Assembly (NCBI GenBank): GCA_029212405.1
Contig: JARGNR010000021.1
Coordinates: 1-59,919 of the forward strand
Direction: 5' to 3'
DNA: 59,919 nucleotides
Source of the DNA: Saprospiraceae bacterium
GTDB taxonomy: Bacteria > Bacteroidota > Bacteroidia > Chitinophagales > Saprospiraceae
The notes beneath the pieces are model-generated. The model was given only the letters and a program-made list of their open reading frames with translations. It had not been told where the DNA came from and did no database searches. A program made the translations under genes and the position numbers. How positions within the stretch are numbered: position 1 is the first letter of the stretch; every line of letters begins with the position of its first letter. Positions 53,301 through 59,919 of this stretch are shown in pieces.

Positions 53301-53404
53301 ATGGCAAATATTCCTGCCGAACTCAAAGGAACATCTTCAAAGGAAATTGTATTCTCTCCTTTAAGGTTATTTATGTTTTTGAATTGAATTTTTAAAATCT
53401 TCAT
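50378..53404 (-). CDS. sbcC: Exonuclease SbcC (Rad50-like ATPase)
   Basis: SbcC is the ATPase and zinc-hook subunit of the SbcCD nuclease, which opens hairpins and trims double-strand breaks. At 1008 aa the length is normal. Walker A GPTGSGKST is at residues 37-45. Long coiled coils occupy most of the chain, with the zinc hook CPLCGSTNHPLAG around residue 528. The ABC signature STLSGGESFLISLALALS is near residue 910, and Walker B LESLFIDEGFGTLD follows. Its ATG overlaps the sbcD stop by 4 nt, so the two subunits are translationally coupled. The substrate should be hairpin DNA at palindromes, of which this window has several. Confidence 0.97.
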   Translation of the reverse strand: MKILKIQFKNINNLKGENTISFEDVPLSSAGIFAITGPTGSGKSTILDVITLSLFNKIPRFRGAISKSSIEGLGSVITNHMSDAFASITFEIHNQVFTSSWSVGRTKSGKLKDYEMFIYDASGRPLDLKKSEVPGKNEQIIGLKYDQFVKSIILSQGQFSKFLKADKHERGQLLENLTGSSIYRRISMATYEKFKTVKDEVLIEKDRLDNIQVLSKEDRSNLADKIKENDVLNGRLTKEIETFTKAKQLKTDLATFSHSLARKVSEKEVLNSEINAHKDRLSQLNVYEKLNPILSDLIRYRDLKGREAQLSKGIGNGQKELNGVEDEKVIVVKQLEKLTGEATTSENFILVKNAFEKEVNTLVQEKKHIAHLGRETRTKINEKAKKHGIEIYEKASPSKTIAYLQGKLEEFKSILYTAGFESGANLDQINVRKKQFSDELEQLKHLQHAYDHARDLQKRKEKANIELLDYKNGESKYGPLVIASDKLVKEIRQNIQLLEKQQQDALLIAQLSDHRNQLVDGEPCPLCGSTNHPLAGHASNNDSELSKKILETKEKLEVEDNKRSTYHQNLVQSQASIKLLSDQMEALTTQYEKAKKEVAMRYNSYEGDLAKEEELIATSIQSIEEQIHQFESVATAVVNLRIITELIEEFDELNQIILKHQRISNELVQKYSGHDVSKDCHELQNKFVRANSQIDTLETLLRKQKAELEESKNEKLHLQETLQPAIEKLGFEDLEGALEFILSEEEIKQLRQKKEEFARRSTAVETELNSLQENIEILQKEDAMPSISLSEVQSNLSVKTIEKETVMRSIGEYHAILKKDDEEQKRLQSKELIIKNLEEKLEKWTMMNKLIGEKTGNKFANFAQGLTLQNLLVYANRRLQKLTDRYLLDKPIKDGALTVVDQYQGNIQRSVSTLSGGESFLISLALALSLSDMASKNVNLESLFIDEGFGTLDQESLDIVMNTLERLQTESQKTVGVISHVEALKERIHVQIKLDKNAQGYGTLKIVG

Positions 53405-54627
53405 GTTCCTTCTTTATCATGGACAGATTCAAATATTTCAAGGAATGCATCTTTAAGCATATCTGACTTGTCCTCGGATACGGCTTCACTTTTTAATAGC
53501 TTTTCAAATACCTCCATAGGTTTTAAGTCTTCGATGCTTTCCCCTTGTTGAAATAAATCGGCCGTATCTTTTGCCCCATTAGCAAATGAAACTTTACTTT
53601 TTAGAATTCTAAAGTTTTCATGGTTAGAATAATCCGATATGAGTTGTTCTACCTGAGCCAAAAGAATAGCACTAAAATCTTCTTCTTCTATTTCTATCTC
53701 CACAAAAGATTGCAATTCAAATTCAGGCTTATAGTTTTCGAGGATTTCCTTAACTTTTTCATAGGAACCTTGTATTTTTTTGAGTTGTCTGGACTTAGGC
53801 ACATGGATCACTTCAGGCTCAGAGAACGTGTCCCCTACCAACTCTGTCAACAACACGCATTTTTGGTCCTCCTTTTCTGAAAAACTCAACGCTATAGGAG
53901 AGCCCGAATACCTAATTTTGGGGTTACCTCCAATGATTTGTGGACGGTGAATATGCCCCAAGGCTACATAACCAAATCTTTCGGGAAATATATCCGACTC
54001 CACGGCCGCAGTATTCCCAATATGAATCTCTCGTTCACTTTCACTTATGGATACTCCTTTAGCATACAAATGCCCCATTGCCATTGCTGGAATAGCCGGA
54101 TACAATTCATCACATAGATCAGCAAGGCCTTGATAATGGGTAGAAATCCCTGCTTTTAATGCATCGGTTCTGCTTTCAAATTGCAGATCAGAATTCAAAT
54201 TCCTAAGGTCTCTATCCCTTAAGAAAGGGACTGCTGCGATTACAAATTGAAGATCATTCTCCTCATTTCGAATTTCAATTAATTCATCTTTCAGGTCTGA
54301 TTTTGCTCCTCCCACCACACGCACATCGAGTTGTTTTAATATATCTTGTGGAGCATCGATCAAGCCTACAGAATCATGGTTACCACCTGTAATAATAACC
54401 TGTGTTTTGCTTCCAATTAATCTACTCAGGAAACGATAGTATACTCCACGATCATTGACAGAAGGATTGGCAATATCAAAAATATCTCCTGAGACCACCA
54501 GCACGTCGACATTTTTTTCTTGAATAAGGTGAAGCAACCAATTCAAAAAGAGGTTCATCTCTTCTACCAAACTCTGTTTGTGAAGTACTTTCCCAATGTG
54601 CCAATCTGCGGTGTGAAGTATTTTCAT
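53401..54627 (-). CDS. sbcD: Exonuclease SbcD (Mre11-like nuclease)
   Basis: SbcD is the metallophosphatase nuclease subunit partnering SbcC. Metal-binding motifs are visible: Asp8 and His10 (HTADWHIGK), Asp48 (VVSGDIFD), Asn83-His84 (GGNHDS) and GHIHRPQII further on. At 408 aa it is normal. The C-terminal region is charged, with an acidic EEEDFSAILL segment. It is the first gene of the sbcDC operon and overlaps sbcC by 4 nt. No clear promoter motif was found in the 200 bp upstream. Confidence 0.97.
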   Translation of the reverse strand: MKILHTADWHIGKVLHKQSLVEEMNLFLNWLLHLIQEKNVDVLVVSGDIFDIANPSVNDRGVYYRFLSRLIGSKTQVIITGGNHDSVGLIDAPQDILKQLDVRVVGGAKSDLKDELIEIRNEENDLQFVIAAVPFLRDRDLRNLNSDLQFESRTDALKAGISTHYQGLADLCDELYPAIPAMAMGHLYAKGVSISESEREIHIGNTAAVESDIFPERFGYVALGHIHRPQIIGGNPKIRYSGSPIALSFSEKEDQKCVLLTELVGDTFSEPEVIHVPKSRQLKKIQGSYEKVKEILENYKPEFELQSFVEIEIEEEDFSAILLAQVEQLISDYSNHENFRILKSKVSFANGAKDTADLFQQGESIEDLKPMEVFEKLLKSEAVSEDKSDMLKDAFLEIFESVHDKEGT

Positions 54628-54755
54628 TTATATCATATTACCGAAAAAGCGAATATAATACTAATGCATGGGTTCGCAAGTAAGTCTGCTATAATTTAGA
54701 AGTCAACTTAGCTGTTTTATTCCAACATGAAAGTAGGTAACAACCTAAGTAAAAT

Positions 54756-54792
54756 AAGAAATGGGCTTAGCTTACAACTATTCCCATTTCTT
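54756..54792 (-). terminator. Terminator of the di-heme peroxidase gene
   Basis: A perfect 10-bp stem (AAGAAATGGG with CCCATTTCTT) has a 17-nt loop. On the minus strand it is followed by ATTTTAC. It lies about 35 nt past the stop at 54827 and is upstream of sbcD. Confidence 0.65.
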
Positions 54793-54826
54793 GAGGTGTT
54801 TTTGAACCTTGATCCTATCCTTTAAT

Positions 54827-56242
54827 TTAATTAATTATTAGTTTTTGAGTTGATTTGTCTGTTCCTTTTATTATTTGAACAAAGTAGATTCCCGCATGAA
54901 AATCGCTTTTATTTAATATATACTTATTCTGATTTATACGGTCATGTTTTACCAATCTACCATCTTGCGTTAGTATACTGATAGATACCAAATCATTTCC
55001 TGGGTTTGCAAATTTTATCACAGCTTGATCCGTCATAGGATTTGGGTACAACTTCAATGATTCTGTTAATGTAGAAGTTGTAGAATTAAATATACTAAAC
55101 GGATCGGACCATTTTGGATTAGTAATAAAAGTCTCATCCGTAAGTGTTTTCAAAAAGTCGACCAATGCCGATTTTTCGACATCCGTAAAACCAAATCCAG
55201 TACCAGGCAAAAGTTCATTGGTATAGTTATTTTGAACAATTCCTTCAGAATAATGATCTATGACTTCTTCTAAAGTAACAAATCTCCCATCGTGCATATA
55301 TGGTCCAGTCAGTTCAATATTTCTCAACGTTGGAATTTTAAATAAATACTCAAAATTAGCATCCCATTCACCTGCTCCCAGATCATCTTCATTTTGTTCC
55401 AACCCATTATTAAATAAAAATGGTTCTATCTGTAACATTTCATTGCCAGGAAGAAATATGATATCAAACAATAAGTGTTTTCCTTGAACATGACATCGAG
55501 CGCAATTTTCTGAAAAGAGTTCAACACCCAATGCTTCTGTTTCTGTAAACCCTTCAAAATTCGTTTTAACTCCTTGATCAAACTTGGATTCAAATGTTGT
55601 CATTGACTCAATAAACTGAACCAATGCATCAACAATTCTTTCTTCTGTGATTTCACTATCCCCGTAGGCATTCTCAAACAATTGGGGATAATACTCTGTC
55701 GCTTCAAGTTTTACTTTTACATCATGAATATCTGCCCCTATTTCATTTTCGTCCGTTAGAGGAAGTATAATCATACTATGCAAATCTGTCTCTTTCATGC
55801 TCCAAACAAATTGTGCATCATTTGTCCAGGCTAGATCATTTAGATGCATTGAATTTCTATGTGTAAGGTTATTCACACCTTCACTAAAAGCTTTATTTTC
55901 TGTAAAAGAAAGTTCTTGATGATGGCAAGATCCACAAGAGATATTTTCAACTGCAGATAATTTTTTATCGTAGAATAATACTCGCCCCAAAGTTGCACCA
56001 TGATCGGTTATTCCTGCAAACGAAAGTGTATCTAATCCTCCTCTTCCATACCCAATATCATCGTCCGTAACAAATAGGTGATCTGGCAACGGAATATTCG
56101 AATAGTCGTATGGATTTTCAGGCAATTCAGGGATTTCACTCACTACAGTCATTACAAAACTACTGGGAGAATCGTAATTGATATTTGAAAGAAAAAAAAC
56201 ACCTAAAATCAAACCAAAAGCAAAAATTAAATACTTTTTCAT
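54827..56242 (-). CDS. Di-heme cytochrome c peroxidase (MauG/CcpA type) with T9SS tail
   Basis: The ATG ending at 56242 (MKKYLIFAFGLILGVFF) was chosen for its signal peptide; the longer frame adds 26 residues. The mature protein has two c-type heme sites, CGSCH (after VENIS) and CARCH (after LFSEN), as in CcpA/MauG. The conserved HDGRFVTLEEVIDHYSEG segment near the C-terminal heme domain is typical. The last 70 residues (LKLYPNPMTDQAVIKF, then FHAGIYFVQIIKGT) form a type A T9SS tail, so the enzyme is exported to the cell surface. It would reduce peroxide or oxidise another substrate there. It is divergent from the rhodopsin gene. Total length is about 471 aa. Confidence 0.93.
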   Translation of the reverse strand: MKKYLIFAFGLILGVFFLSNINYDSPSSFVMTVVSEIPELPENPYDYSNIPLPDHLFVTDDDIGYGRGGLDTLSFAGITDHGATLGRVLFYDKKLSAVENISCGSCHHQELSFTENKAFSEGVNNLTHRNSMHLNDLAWTNDAQFVWSMKETDLHSMIILPLTDENEIGADIHDVKVKLEATEYYPQLFENAYGDSEITEERIVDALVQFIESMTTFESKFDQGVKTNFEGFTETEALGVELFSENCARCHVQGKHLLFDIIFLPGNEMLQIEPFLFNNGLEQNEDDLGAGEWDANFEYLFKIPTLRNIELTGPYMHDGRFVTLEEVIDHYSEGIVQNNYTNELLPGTGFGFTDVEKSALVDFLKTLTDETFITNPKWSDPFSIFNSTTSTLTESLKLYPNPMTDQAVIKFANPGNDLVSISILTQDGRLVKHDRINQNKYILNKSDFHAGIYFVQIIKGTDKSTQKLIIN

Positions 56243-56623
56243 TGTAATTATGTTTATATTCAACAGGTAATATACTGATTTATAACAATATATAAAAAAT
56301 AAGAGTGTCGTTTTAAGCACTACGACAGGATTCTGGGCGAAAAAGCAAATAAATTTTCCTCAAAAGTTACGTATAGATAATAATCATATAAGCCTGCTAA
56401 ACAACTTCCAATACTTTCAATATAAACTGAAAACATTAACAGTTAATCTTTCACTTCTCTAAAACACTCTAAATTATTATACTAATAAATGTATAATCTA
56501 CAATATTATATTTTGTACTGTTTAAATATTGTTTAACAAAAATTGATATTTGTTAAACAATACTTAACTAGTTGTGTTAACCATGCAACAACATTTAAAT
56601 TAAACAATCAAACAATTCGTATT
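56243..56623. other. 381-bp divergent region between peroxidase and rhodopsin
   Basis: The gap is very AT-rich and includes a perfect 14-bp inverted repeat (56527-56562) and several TTAAC/GTTAA half-sites close to the rhodopsin start. A weak TAGTTGTG at 56569 might be a -7 element (two of the fixed TTTG bases do not match fully). No RNA gene was recognised. Confidence 0.5.
56527..56562 (+). promoter_or_regulatory. Perfect 14-bp inverted repeat upstream of the rhodopsin gene
   Basis: TATTGTTTAACAAA (56527-56540), 8 nt, TTTGTTAAACAATA (56549-56562). The arms are perfectly complementary. Its end is 61 nt from the rhodopsin ATG, in the place where a promoter would be expected. Additional GTTAA/TTAAC half-sites follow. 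It looks like an operator for a dimeric regulator, but the regulator is not identified in the window. Confidence 0.6.
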
Positions 56624-57373
56624 ATGTACATTCTAGAAGTTTTAGCCATCCCAAAAGATGATCCGATTGCATTTACATTCTTCACTGGTTATATGGCAAT
56701 GTTAGCTGCCTCTGTTTTTTTCTTTTTTGAAAGAAGCCGAGTGGATGACAAGTGGAAACTATCCTTGCTCGTTTCAGGTCTAATTACTGGGATAGCAGCA
56801 ATTCATTACTATTACATGAGAGATTACTACATGGCAACTGGAGAAAACCCAACTGCCCTGAGGTACATTGATTGGACACTAACCGTTCCATTGATGTGTG
56901 TTGAATTTTATTTACTTACAAAGGCAGCCGGTGCGAAGATCAGCTTGCTATGGAAATTAATTATTGCATCTGTGTGGATGCTTGTTGCTGGATATATTGG
57001 AGAAGCGTTTAATCCAGAAGGTGGAAGCGCAAGTCATTCTGTAATGTGGGGAGTTTTATCTACTCTTGGTTATATTTATATCCTCTATACTGCATGGTTT
57101 GGAGAAGTAGCTCAATTGGCTGCTAGCAGTGGAAGTGATATCGTAAAAAAAGGTGTAAAAATACTTGCTTGGTTTATTCTAGTAGGTTGGGCTATATATC
57201 CAATTGGATACATGTGCATGCCTGGTGGTTGGTTGAATTCAGCATTTGGCTGGGGTTCAGAGAATGTAGATTTATTCTACAACATAGCAGATGCAATCAA
57301 TAAAATTGGATTTGGTCTAGTTGTGTATTCAGTTGCAATTCAAGCTACAGAAAGCAGAAAAGCGTCTGCTTAA
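56624..57373 (+). CDS. Proteorhodopsin/xanthorhodopsin-like proton pump
   Basis: This is a seven-helix light-driven outward proton pump, 249 aa from the ATG at 56624. The upstream in-frame Met at 56543 would put the inverted-repeat region into the coding part, so it was rejected. Helix C has the DTE pattern: Asp83, Thr87, Glu94 (RYIDWTLTVPLMCVEFY), which marks an H+ pump rather than a Na+ (NDQ) or Cl- (NTQ) pump. His61 (AIHYYYMRD) matches the pH-sensing His of proteorhodopsin. Residue 91 is Met at the tuning site (GPR 105), usual for green-absorbing forms. Lys227 (DAINK) binds retinal. Gly143 aligns with BR Trp138/XR Gly156, the fenestration for a carotenoid antenna. blh follows 64 nt later. 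Confidence 0.97.
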   Translation: MYILEVLAIPKDDPIAFTFFTGYMAMLAASVFFFFERSRVDDKWKLSLLVSGLITGIAAIHYYYMRDYYMATGENPTALRYIDWTLTVPLMCVEFYLLTKAAGAKISLLWKLIIASVWMLVAGYIGEAFNPEGGSASHSVMWGVLSTLGYIYILYTAWFGEVAQLAASSGSDIVKKGVKILAWFILVGWAIYPIGYMCMPGGWLNSAFGWGSENVDLFYNIADAINKIGFGLVVYSVAIQATESRKASA

Positions 57374-57394
57374 TTAACATATACTATTTAAACA

Positions 57395-57425
57395 GGGAAG
57401 GTGTATTTAAAAACATCTTCCCTTT
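57395..57425 (+). terminator. Hairpin terminator between rhodopsin and blh
   Basis: A 10-bp stem (GGGAAGGTGT with ACATCTTCCC, one G-U) has an 8-nt loop and is followed by TTTATT. It lies 21 nt after the rhodopsin stop and 13 nt before the blh start. It would lower blh transcription relative to the rhodopsin. Confidence 0.6.
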
Positions 57426-57437
57426 ATTAAAAATCCA

Positions 57438-58343
57438 ATGAACAAAATAGGTTTTCTATTTATAGCTGCATTATACATCACTATCTCTATATTTTCGTTT
57501 GCAAAAACAATATCTATAGAGGTACAGCTGGCGGTTTGCAGTATACTGATTGCCTTTATTGGAATTCCTCATGGTGCGATTGACCATATTTTATTTATCA
57601 AAACTACCAAGGTCAAACCAATGGCATTTTATGCAAGTTATGTAGCATTAATGCTTTCTTACTTAGTCCTGTGGTTCCTACTCCCCATGTTTTCCTTTGC
57701 TGTATTTTTAATTTTATCTGCATATCATTTTGGTGAATCCCAGTTCGCAGAAATAAAAATAAAACATAAGGCGATAAAGAGCATCCTTTTTATGACTTGG
57801 GGTTTGAATATTTTATCCGCTTTAATTTTATACAATCAGGTGGAATTTCAAAGTGTATTCAGTGCCAATAGTGACCTTGCACAACTATTACCCATAGCAA
57901 GCACCTCCATTTTACAGACAATATTAGTGATTACATCAACTATTTTACTAACGATGGGAGCGGCTTACCTCTTTGGAAAAAATCGAAAATTTGAATTATT
58001 GTTCAGAGAAATATACACCTTGTTTTTAATCCATATTACATTTTACCTAATCCCCTTACTTCCTGCTTTCACACTATATTTTGTCATACTTCACTCTGCC
58101 AAGGTATTAGTAGATGAATACACCTTTCTACATCAATTGGTAAAAGGGTATTCCATCTATGATTTCATCAAAGCGCTCACTCCATTTACCGTCTTAAGTT
58201 TAATTGGTGCAGCTACGATTGGATTATTAATTCATTACGGCTTATTTGACTTTTCATACATACTTATTGCCATTGTTTTGATATCGATCTTGACGCTGCC
58301 TCACAGCATCGTTATGAATAGATTTTATAACATTTCCGACTAA
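57438..58343 (+). CDS. blh: Beta-carotene 15,15'-dioxygenase, Brp/Blh family
   Basis: This membrane enzyme cleaves beta-carotene into two retinal molecules, which supply the neighbouring rhodopsin. It is 301 aa with about eight helices. The likely iron ligands include His45 (GIPHGAIDH, with Asp49), His97 (YHFGE), a His in FVILHSAKV and His289 (LPHSIVMNRFY). The pairing with the upstream rhodopsin is the standard arrangement. The hairpin between them allows different expression of the two. No crt carotenoid genes are in the window, so beta-carotene must be made elsewhere in the genome. Confidence 0.96.
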   Translation: MNKIGFLFIAALYITISIFSFAKTISIEVQLAVCSILIAFIGIPHGAIDHILFIKTTKVKPMAFYASYVALMLSYLVLWFLLPMFSFAVFLILSAYHFGESQFAEIKIKHKAIKSILFMTWGLNILSALILYNQVEFQSVFSANSDLAQLLPIASTSILQTILVITSTILLTMGAAYLFGKNRKFELLFREIYTLFLIHITFYLIPLLPAFTLYFVILHSAKVLVDEYTFLHQLVKGYSIYDFIKALTPFTVLSLIGAATIGLLIHYGLFDFSYILIAIVLISILTLPHSIVMNRFYNISD

Positions 58344-58836
58344 TTTACACGGGTCTAGCTCCCGTTTACTATGCAAATATATCCTTCCTAAAAGCTTCTA
58401 AAAAAAGAATAACACCATAGCATAGTTTTAATTTCTACTCGCGTAGTTCAATAGATTGACCAAAATAGTATTTGTCTCATCTTCTATACATTCGCAATAG
58501 AATAACTTATAAAGTTATTTTATTAACACGTCTCATCCGCTGATAAACCTAATTAATTTATACATATAATTGCGATACACCTATGAAGTGATTTACACTT
58601 ATATATTAATTTTTGCGTATTATTGATACTTGAGCTGCCCACACGAAAGATTTCTTAGGGTTCTTTACTATATTGACTTTCATCAAAATTACATGGCAAC
58701 GTTCATTCTTCCATTTTTTTTCGTCATTTTGCATTGGCTAAGCTGCTTAAAAACCGTTTCAATTTGAAAACCAAAGGCATACAAGCCAGCTCAACTAAAC
58801 GTTTTTAAATCACTCATTATAAAACGATAACAAATT
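58344..58836. other. 493-bp intergenic region
   Basis: Apart from the weak terminator, no gene, RNA or repeat was recognised. A segment near 58440 resembles the start of a tRNA but fails the rest of the fold. A promoter for the next gene is likely but was not located. Confidence 0.5.
58349..58367 (+). terminator. Weak terminator after blh
   Basis: A 5-bp stem (ACGGG with CCCGT) has a 7-nt loop and is followed by TTTAC. It is short, so confidence is low. Confidence 0.35.
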
Positions 58837-59703
58837 ATGACCTCAGATATTAAATATTGTTTGTTCTCCATCTTTATCTTTCTAGGAACTGCAATAAATT
58901 CTTTTTCTCAAAATCCCTTTGATTGTATAGATGCCATGCCTGTGTGTGACAATTCTGATTTAACGATTGATTACGATACTGTACAAGGTCAATTTTTTGA
59001 AGACATCTCTAATTTCTGTTCCGATGATGATCCTTTTCTCCAATTGATTGATGATAATACCGTTTGGTTAAAATATAAGTTTGTCTCATCTGGAGATTTC
59101 TATTTCACCATTACTTCAACCCTTCAAGTTTCAGATATTGATTTTTTTGTTTTCACATCTGAATCCAATTCTTGTGACGATTTGGAGTCTATTCGATGTA
59201 TGTTAACAGGTCCCAATTTCATGTCTGCTACGGATCCGATTTGTACTGGACCTACTGGATTATCTCCTTCATCAACAGATACAGAAGAAGGTCCAGGGTG
59301 CTTTGATGATAATGATAATTTCTTAGCCCCTATCAACGTAGAGCAGGGTGACCTTTTGATCCTAGCAGTCTCTGCATTTGATAGTAATAATAGATATACC
59401 ATAGAACATGGTGGAAGTGCTGAGATATCCTGTAGTTCGAATACATTGGATGAGTCAAATGGTCAAAAGGTCCGAATATACCCAAATCCTGTAGAAGACA
59501 TTCTTCACCTAATTCATCTCGATGTCAAACAAAAAAATATGACTCTAGAGATCGTAAATCAAATTGGTCAAAAGGTAGCAACATCTAAACAATCTGAATG
59601 GTCCTCGATTGATGTAAGTCATCTTTCAAAAGGCATTTACTACCTCCGATTCATCTCAGAAAACACACTGCTGTATTCAGACAGAATAGTAAAAATAAAA
59701 TAA
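58837..59703 (+). CDS. Secreted protein with T9SS tail, 288 aa
   Basis: This exported protein has a signal peptide (residues 1-24, ending NSFSQ) and a beta-rich middle domain with six or more cysteines (NPFDCIDAMPVCDNSD, ISNFCSDDDP, SIRCMLTGP). It resembles a family of small Bacteroidota surface proteins in which a C-terminal sorting domain follows a CUB- or PPC-like domain (FYFTITSTLQVSDIDFFVF). The last 75 residues (VRIYPNPVEDILHLIHL, then SHLSKGIYYLRFISE) form a type A T9SS tail. The function is unknown; surface adhesion is possible. It is the last complete gene; the final 216 bp hold no supported gene. Confidence 0.85.
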   Translation: MTSDIKYCLFSIFIFLGTAINSFSQNPFDCIDAMPVCDNSDLTIDYDTVQGQFFEDISNFCSDDDPFLQLIDDNTVWLKYKFVSSGDFYFTITSTLQVSDIDFFVFTSESNSCDDLESIRCMLTGPNFMSATDPICTGPTGLSPSSTDTEEGPGCFDDNDNFLAPINVEQGDLLILAVSAFDSNNRYTIEHGGSAEISCSSNTLDESNGQKVRIYPNPVEDILHLIHLDVKQKNMTLEIVNQIGQKVATSKQSEWSSIDVSHLSKGIYYLRFISENTLLYSDRIVKIK

Positions 59704-59919
59704 CTCATACCTCACTTCAAATGTCTGTTCAAATAACTAGCATAGAGGAGGTCTAGCATTATAGGACAGTATCAATGTAATTCCCACCTTCTTCCGATAC
59801 AACATGGACCAAAACACTCAAGAACTTTAGATGAAATCAATTTATTTTTAGTCCTTCATTCTAATAAAATTACAGTTGAATGATTAATTTACACTATAAA
59901 CATTCATTCCTATAAGTTT

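Noticed and set aside
58438-58520. tRNA-like stretch (GCGTAGTTCAATAGA)
   Set aside because: It resembles a tRNA D-arm, but no anticodon stem, T-loop or acceptor stem could be built around it.

Overview
The window is an AT-rich chromosomal segment of a Bacteroidota bacterium, probably marine or aquatic and aerobic. The evidence is the C-terminal sorting tails of type IX secretion (T9SS), many outer-membrane beta-barrels and secreted beta-helix or adhesin-like proteins, start codons with almost no Shine-Dalgarno sequences, several TAnnTTTG -7 promoter motifs, the Ala/Glu-rich tail on ribosomal protein S16, and a proteorhodopsin-blh pair. Species or genus cannot be fixed from the sequence. No rRNA, tRNA, IS element, prophage or CRISPR array was seen, so this looks like ordinary chromosome rather than a mobile island.

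Layout. 1-6.1 kb: a hypothetical helical protein, rpsP, a lipoprotein esterase and a secreted beta-helix protein. 6.2-14.6 kb (minus strand): a tryptophan/kynurenine catabolic operon. It holds a coiled-coil protein, tryptophan 2,3-dioxygenase, a semialdehyde dehydrogenase, an ACMSD-type decarboxylase, kynureninase, kynurenine 3-monooxygenase and, last, an aldo/keto reductase. It is transcribed divergently from an LEA/apolipoprotein-like repeat protein. The operon lacks arylformamidase, 3-hydroxyanthranilate dioxygenase and the aminomuconate deaminase, so these steps must be encoded elsewhere. 16-18 kb: an ECF sigma factor followed by an inner-membrane-anchored protein whose reading frame breaks at an A9 run, exactly where a -1 shift would fuse it to an outer-membrane barrel. 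18.5-28.6 kb: a Cys/Met PLP enzyme behind a long leader with a terminator, lipoprotein MsrB, rimO, typA, a DEAD-box helicase and an RlmI-like methyltransferase. 28.7-46.8 kb: T9SS cargo, tandem beta-barrels, an AGCS symporter, an unusual membrane protein, a purple-acid-phosphatase-like protein with three repeats, a single-heme-motif surface protein, two GldM-like proteins, an exported sugar isomerase-like protein and an MtfA-like peptidase. 47-54.6 kb: a large BNR/sortilin-type protein and sbcCD. 54.8-59.9 kb: a di-heme peroxidase with a T9SS tail, divergent from a light-driven proton pump (rhodopsin) and its retinal-producing enzyme blh, then another T9SS cargo protein.

The points most worth following are: (1) the possible A-AAA-AAG frameshift joining an anti-sigma-like membrane anchor to an outer-membrane barrel directly behind its ECF sigma gene; (2) the rhodopsin with a DTE motif, Met at the colour-tuning site and Gly at the xanthorhodopsin-type carotenoid fenestration position, with a perfect 14-bp inverted repeat upstream and a hairpin terminator before blh; (3) the leader with a 10-codon ORF and terminator upstream of the Cys/Met enzyme; and (4) a 12-nt perfect complement of the 16S rRNA tail placed about 26 nt too far upstream of the first gene, in a lineage that hardly uses Shine-Dalgarno pairing. 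All calls were made by reading the sequence; no database search was run.
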